From Serpula lacrymans var. lacrymans S7.9 (taxonomy: Eukaryota > Basidiomycota > Agaricomycetes > Boletales > Serpulaceae), in NCBI RefSeq assembly GCF_000218685.1, contig NW_006763304.1, positions 281,349 to 345,348 of the forward strand: a stretch of DNA of 64,000 nucleotides, read 5' to 3'. The translations under genes were made by a program, and so were the position numbers. Position 1 is the first letter of the stretch. Each line of letters opens with the position of its first letter. Shown here piece by piece: positions 11,401 to 24,187 of this stretch. The notes beneath the pieces were generated by a model. That model was not told where the DNA came from and searched no databases. It saw nothing but the letters and a program-made list of their open reading frames with translations.

Positions 11401-13048
11401 CAAATATGCTTCGTGCCTCGCTCGGATCGGCTACATAATATTTAGTTACTTCCTTCAGGCTGTCAAAGATGTTCACTGACAATCGAAAACAGGACTTTGA
11501 TGACTGGCTTGGCTGGGTACATGTGTTGAACCTAGAAATCGATAACCGAGTGAGCATATATCCGGATGTTGACATGTAAACGAATAAATATAACCTGTTC
11601 TTTGCTGCTCATAAGAGTGCCTCTCAAACTGTGCTTGACGACGGGCCAGTGCATCGTGGTAAGATGATGGATGATTGGTCCGAGGGACGCGATCGGTGAA
11701 AGACCGCCGAGGAGCTTCATCAGAATCAGAGCTATCAGGGGCCCCTGGCCCCCGACGGAGCAGCTCTTGAAGCACGGCAGCAGGGTTGTGAGATCGCCTC
11801 TGCGAGGAGCGGCTCAACCTAAACCTGTCCATAATCTCTCTCGCACTGTCTCTTAAACTATGTTCGTCGGTAGCGTCCCCACGAATCTCAGACGTGCTGG
11901 TAGCCTGCCGAGAAGTGGCGGAAGGCGCGCTTGTGTAACGGCCGACGAGTCTGTCGACGACAGGACTAGAGGGAAGCACGTGGCTGTCTGGTTCGTCAGT
12001 GTATGTGTCGATTGGTGAAAGTGCCCTAGAAGGAGGGTGGTAGGTTGGATAAGGTAGATAGGTGGGAAGATGGAAGTATAAGGCTTCAATGGAAGAGTTG
12101 GGATTCGAATCGGAAGAAGAAGAGTCTGTACGAGATGAAGGGCCTACAGAAAGATATATTTGATCGCTCTCGAAAAGTATGGCATACATTCAATCGTTAC
12201 TCACCTTCAGGTTCAAACACAGTAGATAGATGTGGCGGTTCATAGAAATCGATAGGTGGAGAAACATGGTCGAATGACTCTCTAGTCTGTGTGGAAGAAT
12301 GAGTCGAGTCTCTTGCATCAGAACGAAGTGAATGAGATGAAGGTATTGTAGAAGAAGAAAACCAAGAATGAGATGATGCTTCTGTGATGGCGTCTTCATC
12401 AGGCAGAGAAAAGGTCATGGGGGGCAGTGTAGGAGGTGGTGTAGGAGCTGTGGAGGGTGTACGAGAATGGGAACGCCTGAGAGCAGAGATATGACTATCG
12501 AATTCATTGTATCGCTCCATACTTCGCCTGTAACCTTCTTCAGTGGAAGGCAATGAATGTGTGACGGGTGACAGTGAGCGCTGGGCCTCTAGAGACAAAG
12601 GGGGCACAACGTCCATGACAACCTCTCGCCGGGGTTCTAGGACCATGTGGTTGGTCTGGTGGGAGTGTGATGGGGCCGCAGGAGAAGGACGAGCGAGCGT
12701 TACTGAGCGGCTACGGGGCAAGGCTGATGGAATGTCGTGATCACCGCCAGAGAAGCTCGTAGAACTACTGGACTCGGCGGTCTCGTACTCAGAGGACCCA
12801 AAGCTGGTAGAGCTATTGCTGCTCGTCGAGCTACTCGTGCTCCTCGCCCTTTTGTTTCTCTCGCCACCATCGGTGCTAGAACCAGGCTGTACGCTACGAC
12901 CGCCGCCGCTGCCACTGACGTTACCTGCAGGGTCACCATTCGCTGGAGGGCTATCTAGGTCGAACCCATATTGCTCAAAGGTGCGCTTGAAGGACGTGCC
13001 ATTTGAAGAGACGGAGAGATGGAGCTGAGGGGGGCCATTGGAGGCCAT
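8483..13048 (-). CDS. Large RING-H2 protein, probable E3 ubiquitin ligase
   Basis: Nine exons were joined in frame: 13048-12205, 12143-11595, 11531-11481, 11430-10268, 10205-10153, 10079-9107, 9048-8875, 8818-8750 and 8695-8483, giving about 1,362 residues. About 1,250 N-terminal residues are low-complexity Ser/Arg/Pro-rich sequence, likely disordered. A RING-H2 finger near the C-terminus spans the last three exons: C-P-I-C-L-D-D, then C-S-H-W-L-H-K-G-C, then T-C-P-V-C-R. The Cys/His order is C-C-C-H-H-C-C-C, as in H2-type RINGs that recruit E2 enzymes. A basic, Gly/Pro-rich tail follows. The layout (long disordered arm plus C-terminal RING) is common in basidiomycete RING proteins. The intron after exon 5 starts with GC, not GT. 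Substrates cannot be inferred. The N-terminal exon joins are less certain than the RING. Confidence 0.8.
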
Positions 13049-13512
13049 CTGAGGGTCTAAAGGACGTGAAAGAAAGAATACTGGCGAGACCTGTTACTCG
13101 TGTAAAGAATGGCCAGTCACGCCAGTGGCCACTCCGGCTGCCCTCTCAGCCACAGATACCCCACATGATCTTACGTAACTTCCAAATATGTCTCCTTCTG
13201 TACCCGATCCCCGAACGCCGGTCCGTCCACTGTCCTCACTGCAGTAAAACACCAGACTTGACTGGGCTAGGCATTCATAGATCAACTACAACAAGGTGAA
13301 TACAGTGTGGGTACAGTGCGAGTACAATTTACAGTAATGAGAGGCAAAAAAGGCGACCGAACAGACTTGTAGGCGTGTGTAGTACAGCTGTCTGTCACAA
13401 TACTCCACCCGAGGATCATGCATACCACTAGGTGTAGTGTGCCCGTGTGTCTAGACAGCAGCCGCCATATAAAACGAAAGAAAAATAGACTCGATCTCCT
13501 ATCTCTGCACCG
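13049..13512. other. Intergenic region, no gene seen
   Basis: This lies upstream of the RING gene start (minus) and downstream of the F-box gene stop (minus). It should hold the RING promoter and the F-box 3' end. Several short open frames have no coding character, and I see no RNA gene. Confidence 0.4.
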
Positions 13513-15276
13513 TTAGAAGGACAAAGCGTTCAGGGGACTTGGCTCCCATGCATCAGGAAAAGGATACCACGTAGGTGCCAGCTGGAACAACTTTTCTGTT
13601 CCATCTCGATCGTTCCGCACGATATCGTACTCAAGCCACGCATCCTGGTACCGGTGAGTACCGGCACGTTTCCTGTACTCGAACCCCACCCTCTTCAACG
13701 ACTTCAGCTCCTTTGCAAAAAACGTCGCACATTCCTCCCTGACCATATGCCAAGGCTCAAAGTCATCCATTTCGTCATATTCCGGGAATTGCATACAAAT
13801 CCGCAGACTCCGCAGCCGAGATAGTCGGGACAGGCTTTCAGCGAACTCTTGCTATGGCAGAGGCACCAAACACCATATCAGTAGAATATACTACTGAGAC
13901 GAGGTTTGCAAATAAACACCCACCCATGTAGAAATTGATTTCCCATCGTGATATCCACATCGCTCTATCTCCAAGGTTTCAAGATGAGGGCATTGGGTGG
14001 ATATCATGTAACAAAGCGCAGGCGTAAGCTTGTCCTCTACAATGAGCCGGAGCTGTGTGAGACGGCTACCACTTCCGGCCAAGTCTCCCAACAATCCTTC
14101 TACCTCCGCCTGAGTGGGAGCGATAGGCCAACGAGGAAGGTCGACTATGGCCAATATTGCAAGTCTTGACAAAGAGGACATATGGCTTAGGATACCATCG
14201 AGTTTACATGCATTGGACGCAGCGAAGCTGTGTAGAGTCGCCAACTTTGATAAAGCAGCCTCGTTTGGGGTAGCCTCATCTGTCAACAAGTCGAATTTCT
14301 CAGATTTCATCTGAGCGAATAACAGGCGTAGATCTTGCAATTTATTCATCCGATCCAGAACGCTCAACAGACCAGGAGTGACCTTTCTACATTCAGCATG
14401 GAAAAACGTCTGAGACTTGGGCGGATGGCCGGTAAGGATAAACGTTCGCAGGTTCGGCCAATCATTCGCTGCCAATGTCGCAAAAGAACATAGGTCTCCT
14501 GATAGCTCCAACTGCGTGAGATTAGATGAGTGGTGCCTGAGAAATCCAGCACAAGCAAAAACCTCCTTGCTCCTTCTGTCAGTCAGTTGCGTACGGTACT
14601 TTCTTCTCCAGTCGCGCATGTAGTATATGACTTCCGTGAAAGCCGGGTTGATTGGGCCATCGCCTATCCGCAGGGCTTGATCTACGGGGCTCAACGTTAC
14701 TCTTTGGACTGAACCAGGTTGCAGGAGTATCATCCCTATATCTAGCGGAGTCTCCCAGACCCTAAAAGTGGTAAGAGTTGGACACCGTCCGAGAGCACCG
14801 AATATCGAGGGTGGAGGTGTGAAAGGGCAGCTCATGGAAAATTGTTGCAATCTGGACATATGTGGGATGGCAGAAATTAGCTTCTCCAGGTGGTAAGGTG
14901 TATAGTTGCCCTCTTTATCGTATGCACCCCATCGCAAACGGATTGGCTCAGACCACTCGTCTGGCCAATCCAAATGCACGATCCTGGTGAAGAAGAAAAC
15001 GTTGAGCAAAGCGCATCCTCGAATCGAGCTATGTCATGGGAGACTCTACCTAAAGTACGACCAGAGAGTCTCTGGGAAAAAGTGAAGTCCTGATATATCG
15101 TCGTACATTTCCTGGTGAGGCCATTTGACCTCTGCGAAGAGGTAAGGCAGACAGGAATCCCGAATAACGCGAGAGGTCCTGGACAAAGTCGACAGCGAAG
15201 AACGCACTTCGGTATCGTCGTTGGACAGCAACTCGGCGATAAGGACGTGGAGAATATCAGCGTTTAGTACCAGCAT
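13513..15276 (-). CDS. F-box protein with leucine-rich C-terminal region
   Basis: Three exons (15276-15050, 14983-13924, 13851-13513) give 541 residues. The introns (66 nt and 72 nt) have clean GT-AG ends. The N-terminus, with L-N-x-D-I-L-x-x-L-I-A-E-L-L and then L-S-R-T-S-R-V-I-R-D-x-C-L-P-Y-L-F, is the F-box-like motif of the many Agaricomycete F-box proteins; it would bind Skp1 in an SCF ubiquitin ligase. The rest shows irregular leucine-rich stretches (L-R-x-L-x-L, L-x-T-L-x-I-x-x-C) likely to form a curved substrate-binding surface. I chose the ATG at 15276 because it directly precedes the F-box; the frame is open further upstream but has no earlier ATG. Confidence 0.8.
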
Positions 15277-16051
15277 GCTTGGGGACAGCTCAGACGACGT
15301 TCGATGGTCTTTTGCGGTGTACAAAATTGGTGACGCGGTGTGTAGAGTGGCTGATCGGCGTGAAATATGCCGTATTGGCTAAGGGAGCCCTTTGAATAAA
15401 AGCCAGGGCAGTAACCTATGAAAGAGAAAAGGGTATTGCGTGGTGCAGGGAAGAGAAGACCTGAAATGAAAAGATAAGTTTGTGCAGAGGGGGGCGAGGG
15501 AAATGAAACCCTCAAACCTGGGAAAGGTCGGGGGTGTCAGAATTAGAGAGCTACTGGAGAGGGTCAAGCAAGGACATAAGTACCACAAGGCAGACTGGCC
15601 ATCATGTATTCTGAGAACGCAGATTCAAAATCAGGTTCTAGGCGGTGCTTTACGTAACTGATGCCCTGGTCTGGTCTGGGTCGTCCGATCTCGTTCTCCA
15701 GCTTTCGGTTGCGTGTATAATACTAGAATAAACGCCGGTATCATTCTTGGTAACACTCTGGCCTCCCCACCGAGCCCATCTACCTGCCAATCCTGCGCTT
15801 GCATTATACAATTTACAAATACGCTTGCCCCATAGTGCACATTGACGGCATTTGGCACCTGAGCCGTGTCTACGTCTCAGCAATGTGAAATCGCAGAATA
15901 GTACTTCCAAGACAATGATAAGAAAACAAAATGGTTAGAGTCACATGTTGTGCAGTACAATACCCGTGATGCGCCTCGTCGCCTCCAGCGCTCAGCTTAC
16001 AACACCGTTACCCTTCTTAATAATGCCTCCATACAGACACGACCCGTCGCT
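15277..16051. other. Intergenic region, no gene seen
   Basis: This 775-bp stretch lies between two minus-strand genes. It should contain the F-box promoter (near 15277-15600, pyrimidine-rich when read on the minus strand) and the ubc13 3' end. Overlapping open frames around 15630-15910 look like chance frames: no ATG context, splice signals or family similarity. Confidence 0.4.
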
Positions 16052-16822
16052 TCATTGAGACGCGTATTTCTCCGTCCACTCTCGGCTCACTCTTTGCGCA
16101 TCTTTTTCGTCTTCTTTATAATGCTTTGCAACATCCGTAGCAAGAGGATCGTCTGGGTTCGGAGCACTCAGTAGTGCCTGTACGGAGAGCAAGACCGTCC
16201 GGATCTGCAACGCAGGCGACCATTTGTCTAAAGAACCAGACTCGTCAAGGAACATGTTGCCTGAAGACTGGCTCCCAAGGCTCACCTTTCAGGATGTCCA
16301 GACAAATTCGACCAAGCTTATCTATTTCACATAAAAAGACTGATTCGTGATATCCACCGCCACTTATAGCTAATGCTTTTCTTACCGATGTTTGGGTGGT
16401 ATATCTTTGTTAGAAACCTCACTTTCGGGGGACTCATTGGGTATTCCTCCGGCAAAAAAAGTTCAAGCTTAAAGACGCCCTCTGGATGATCCAATAAGCC
16501 ATTCCGTGAATCAACTAGGAACCTGGTAGAATAACTCACGCTGGAACGGACTCCCGTCAGGACCTTGGATGGTCACATCAAAGTATCGCAGATTGTCATC
16601 ATGCGGCGCTGCCGTGATGCCAGGGGCAGGATCTGCTACGAGTCTCTCGGTTTCCTGGATGAATTGAACGATATCAAGAGTGAAAGAAGTCGCAAACTTA
16701 GATCCTTTCAAAGTAATCTCAGTGCAGGCGCACCTTGATGATTCGCTAGATAAGAACCAACTCAGTTCGCTGCTACTTTTCCTGATAGCTACATAGTACG
16801 CACTCACCTTGGGTAAAGACAT
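16052..16822 (-). CDS. ubc13: Ubiquitin-conjugating enzyme E2 Ubc13 (UBE2N type)
   Basis: Ubc13 pairs with an Mms2-type partner to build K63-linked ubiquitin chains in DNA-damage tolerance and signalling. The spliced product is about 150 residues, the usual length. It carries the HPN motif and active-site cysteine ([17 protein letters not shown]), the segment [11 protein letters not shown], and [13 protein letters not shown] as in UBE2N. The first coding exon is 15 nt (MSLPK, 16822-16808). The second is only 12 nt (RIIK, 16745-16734). The third starts at 16654. Further introns fall after S-P-F-Q, after H-P-N-I and after D-I-L-K. It is divergent from elongin C across 348 bp. Identification is very secure; only the tiny exons depend on hand splicing. 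Confidence 0.93.
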
Positions 16823-17170
16823 GCGGTAACTCTATGAGAATCGAGAGGTGTGATATCACAAGCAGAAAGATGAAAGGATCGTTGGCTGGTTACACTCAGG
16901 TTGGCAGTCACCGTCACACTGTCAGCACCGTCTCACTTCGACGGAGGCGCCGGCCCACATTCCCAGCTCATATCGCTATTCGGCTATTAAGTTTCCACGC
17001 CACCATGTACCGATGCTCACTTGTTACGATAATATTTTTTGTGACTGACTTTTCAAGGGTTTCAATCTTATCCTGTTATATTATTTCATTAGCTCATTTA
17101 ACGAGGGAGACAGAAAAAAGACAAGACTTGTTGTTACAATCCAAGCATCAAGAAGCTCTAGAAGCCCAAA
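16823..17170. promoter_or_regulatory. Shared divergent promoter region of ubc13 and elongin C
   Basis: These 348 bp separate two divergent start codons and must hold both promoters. The elongin C side ends in an A-rich stretch before the ATG. I see no canonical TATA box at a convincing distance. Confidence 0.5.
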
Positions 17171-17812
17171 ATGACCGGCGACGTTGAAATGCGTGTACGG
17201 CAAACATTCGAACTTGCACCAAAACTTCATCCTAACCCGACGAGGTGATAACAGGACTCTGGCGACCGAGGCGACGATTGGGTACGAATCACAAGCACGG
17301 ATGGGTTCTCATTCTTGGTGAAGCGGAAGGTAGCCTGGACCAGTGGGACATTGAAGAACATGCTTAGTGTCGACAGTGAGTTTGTCAATTGCGTTTCATA
17401 TCCGCAGAGGGGAAAACAACATCTCCACAGGTAGCTTCAGAGAAGCCTTGGCTAATACTTGCCCAATCAACGAACGGTAAGCTTCTCTTTACTTATGTTT
17501 TCCACGCAGCTGTTTAGAGGTTTGTCTGTTTGAACGATGCAGTGGCGTGATTATCGAGAAAGTTTGTGAGTACATGGCTTTCAAAGCATACCATGAAGGT
17601 ATGGGACCCAAGGAAGAAGTTTCGGTGAATGAATTCACGGAGCGAGTTCCACCTGAGGTGGCATTAGAATTGTAGGTTTCGTTAGTCATACAGCATGTCA
17701 ACGCGTCTTATGTCGGCTCCCTTCCCCAGACTTCTCGCTGCTGACTACCTTGAAGGTACTGTCCCTGATGACTTCTAAGATCCACTCTACTAACGTCGTG
17801 CTGTTAGTGTGA
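17171..17812 (+). CDS. elc1: Elongin C (Skp1/BTB-like adaptor)
   Basis: Six exons (17171-17194, 17255-17375, 17431-17476, 17543-17671, 17730-17755, 17808-17812) give 116 residues, close to the 112 of human elongin C. Elongin C is a BTB-fold adaptor in cullin ubiquitin ligases and in the elongin complex. The sequence shows W-V-R-I-T-S-x-D-G-F-S-F-L-V-K-R-K-V-A, then S-G-T-L-K-N-M-L, N-T-C-P-I-N-E-R, and the cullin-binding stretch N-E-F-T-E-R-V-P-P-E-V-A-L-E-L. It ends L-L-A-A-D-Y-L-E-V. The last intron carries a perfect TACTAAC branch point (17788-17794), so the final exon is only two bases of the last codon plus the stop. Without that splice the frame would end at a TAA near 17777. Confidence 0.9.
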
Positions 17813-18307
17813 TCTAAAGTACTTATGGACATAATATCGCCACGTTTATCACTCGCACTCGGGCTTGGCCGCCATCGCTCTCCTTTTGTCCCGACAGTGT
17901 ACTATAAAGCGTGTTTGACGTACGATCCTATACTATTGCAGTATGAAATGTGGTGTTGGCATGTTATCGGTAATATCAAAGCCTGTATCCCATTCCCGAT
18001 GTTCATTAGCGTGTCGTTATCAAATCCATTCTATCAACGTCATATCTCCTCCATTCCTCTCGCCCTTCCATTCACTAAAACCACAAATGCTGACATCGCA
18101 GCCAATGAATCATTGAACTTGGAGCCCCAAGTTCTGGTCAGACGGGTATACAGACAACATTTCATGATTAGTCCATTTTTGTTTCACAGCTCCTGATAGG
18201 ACATGTAGGCAGTACAATATAAGATGTATACATGGTGGAAGAGTATCTGGTATCAAAAACAAAAAAAATTGTGGCTCCATCCTTTTCCTTACACCTACAT
18301 CCCACTA
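17813..18307. other. Convergent 3' intergenic region
   Basis: This lies between the 3' ends of elongin C (plus) and calcineurin A (minus). A 123-codon open frame at 17825-18196 has no recognisable motif and no upstream promoter space. I regard it as chance. Confidence 0.4.
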
Positions 18308-20749
18308 TCAAGCAGTCTCGAACCGCTTCAGCGTAGAAGGCCTGCCTGCAACCTTCCGTCCCCGCGCAATTCGTTCCGCCAGCCGTTCCACCACGGTAGC
18401 TTTTCCATCTTCCTCATTAAGCGCCTTGCGAATCAACTCCTCCATGGTCATCCCGTCTATATCCCCGCTCCCACGTCTCCGCATACTCGGCGCTGGAATA
18501 ACGGGGAAATTCTGCATGCCTTCAGGCTGGAACGTAGGCAGGCGTTCGTTGAGAAGATCCGATCGACGACTGCGTATGAACATGAACGCCGTGTTATTGT
18601 TAGAGGTGTGGCAAGCATATGACACGAAAAAAAAAATAACGAACGCGTCATCAAAGTTCCGGATGTAGTTTGTTCCTTGCACAGAAAGTCTCTCCGGGCC
18701 CAATCGTGCGCCAAGGTCTCCTTCTTCGGCAGCCAAAGCGCTCAGCTCAGAAGAGTTCTCAGCTTCCTCTCTGTTATAGTATGAGAATGGGTGGGCGGTG
18801 ATAGAAAGGATGACACGTACCGCAGCACCTGGAATACCCTCTGCATCCTCCCAACAGCGAGAATCTTGTTCTTGATCTCCTGCCTCCTCTGGGCAATTTC
18901 TCCCGGCGTCAACGCGAGATCTGCAAGCGTTCGGGTATCATCTTCATCTTCATCTACCTGTGACTCTTCTAATTCCTCGGGACTGCAGGTGCTGAGGATC
19001 GCAAGAAGCATCTCCGTAACTAGAAGCCCAAGATTCAGCTGTAGGGTGTGGTACACCGATGAAGAGGAAAGTTCACTCACTCTTGGCACCAACAAAGGGT
19101 AAACTCCATGTGAACGCATCCATGAAATTGGGTAGCCAATATGGGTGCGAACTCGAATTATATTGCCGAATGGTGATATTTTTGTTGGCGTACTTGATAA
19201 TGGCCCCTCGATTATGATAGGCATCTAGATAATTGGGTGCAGAAAATACAGTAATAACCGATGGAAATTTTTTGGTGGGCGTCTCGCGGTACATGGTATA
19301 TCTAATAAAGACCAATCAGGTTTTTTTGTGAACACGAGAGGACCATAAAGCTCATCGCAATGCCATACCCAGCATCTTTGGCTTCATGACCTCGGATAAT
19401 ACCGAGTAAACCGTTACGCTCCAGAAACTTACAGGCAGCTTCGTAACTGTATTAGATTTATCAGTCTTATGAACTAGGGATTAGATGGTCTACTGACGTG
19501 TAATTATAGGAGCATCCACGAGTCGCATTATGTTCAAACATCGTACCAGGGGGTATCGGAGGGCCATAAGACGAAGGTTTTTGTTCGTGCCCAAAATTTG
19601 CGACAGGATCAGACCAGAGCAAGTCGCATAACAATCCACTTGAACCCGGCTCTTGGAAGCGATCAATCTGTGAATCACGCTGAGCATCAGAACTAGCGTG
19701 AACACTAAAAACGACAACAAACGTTACGTAGATCTTGCAGAGTCATCAGCTCTGGGGAGATTCCACCATGTACGCAGAAGAAACGGTTATCTACCAGAGC
19801 AGCGACTGGCAAGGCACAGAAAGACTGGATACAAGCATCGTATACAGCTGGAGAATATTTATGTAGACCTATCCATGATATTAGTTGCGTGAATGGTTGA
19901 CACTTGGAAGCAGGTGGAAAAGACTTACATTCACGCTTAAAAGTAAAATATTCCGTGAGATGGCGACATTCGTGGTTTCCCCTTAACAGAGTTATTCTAG
20001 TGGGGAATTGGAGCTTGAGAGCGTATAGATACAGCAGACACTATCAATAATGATGAGAGTCGAAAACAATTAGCATTAGCGCGTTCACTCACTTCAATTC
20101 CGAAGGAGCCACGGTCGACGTAGTCTCCCAGAAACAGATAAGAGTTTTCGTACAGGTTTCCACCAATCTCAAATAATTTCATAAGGTCATACTGGTTTCC
20201 AAAGCAGCACAGATATCAGTTTTCTTTTTCCAACTGGCTGTTTCTGATTTACTCACGTACTGGCCATGGATATCACCACATACTATGAACACCTAGTTTA
20301 TCCGACGTTGACAACACACAGGGCGAAAGCACATACTGACAACAGGGCTTTCTACTGCCACTAGGTTCGCCTCAGAAGAAAGAAGGGCGGTTGCTTGTAC
20401 CAGGATGAACAAAGCTTGGGCCTCTGTCAGTCGACCTTCCCGCAAGAAATGCTGTTTCAAAAACTCTGCATTGGGCTTCCGTTCTCCGTATTTATCAATG
20501 ACAAAAAGCTCTTCCTCCCTTGGTTTTAATGCAGCGGGGGGTGGGACCTGTATAATACGCAAGATATCAAACGATGCAGCCCATTTATTTGAATGCAACA
20601 GCTGCAGACTGCAGACCACTCACGCTCGGTACCGGACGCTCTCTGTACATGGTATCCGCATCGGGCCGCACTATGGGGGCTGGAACAGAGTCACCATCAT
20701 GAATCTGGTAGAGTGCGGATTGGTAGTATTCTCGATTACTGTTCGACAT
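18308..20749 (-). CDS. cna1: Calcineurin catalytic subunit A (Ser/Thr phosphatase PP2B)
   Basis: Calcineurin A is the Ca2+/calmodulin-activated phosphatase of the PPP family; it acts with calcineurin B on Crz1-type factors. Across many short exons the minus strand spells all PPP metal-binding motifs: V-C-G-D-I-H-G-Q-Y (about 20290-20260), G-D-Y-V-D-R-G (about 20130), R-G-N-H-E-C-R (about 19975) and the HAE-type motif [10 protein letters not shown] (about 19390). Next comes the calcineurin-specific sequence [14 protein letters not shown]. The C-terminal half has [19 protein letters not shown], the start of the regulatory region, and a Glu/Arg-rich tail. The start ATG at 20749 (M-S-N-S-N-R-E-Y-Y) precedes the pre-catalytic region by a normal distance. 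Exact exon ends are not all resolved. Confidence 0.93.
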
Positions 20750-21134
20750 CGCCGCCGGGTCTGGGAGGGTATGGCTGGAAATCCCAGGTCTTCAACAAGA
20801 CCGGATATACAACATATCCATTTTTGGTGGCAAAAAGTCGTGCCCTGGGCGCTTACTGTCGTCAACATGGCGCTCTTTGTTCAGCGCTGATGGCGGCAGC
20901 AACGTTAACACTGACAACCGCGAGGCTGTCAATCAATGTGACCCCTTCAGCGCTAACTCAGCACTGAGGCTCTTGTACAGAAGTGCACGGATCAAGGATC
21001 AAGCAAGAATTGAAACCACTCCTCATTACGGCTAGAGATGTCTTCAATTTCGCTTCTCCCCATATACTCCTAAGATGTAATCATGATACAAGATACAGAT
21101 CTATCAGTCTGAAATCGGAATAACAGCTTCCAGT

Positions 21135-24187
<3,053 letters not shown>

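Noticed and set aside
10782..12958. Plus-strand open frames opposite the RING-H2 gene
   Set aside because: They lie antisense to Ser/Arg-rich exons, where stop codons are rare on the complement; no independent evidence.
18426..19102. Plus-strand open frames within the calcineurin gene
   Set aside because: They are antisense to conserved calcineurin exons and show no family resemblance.
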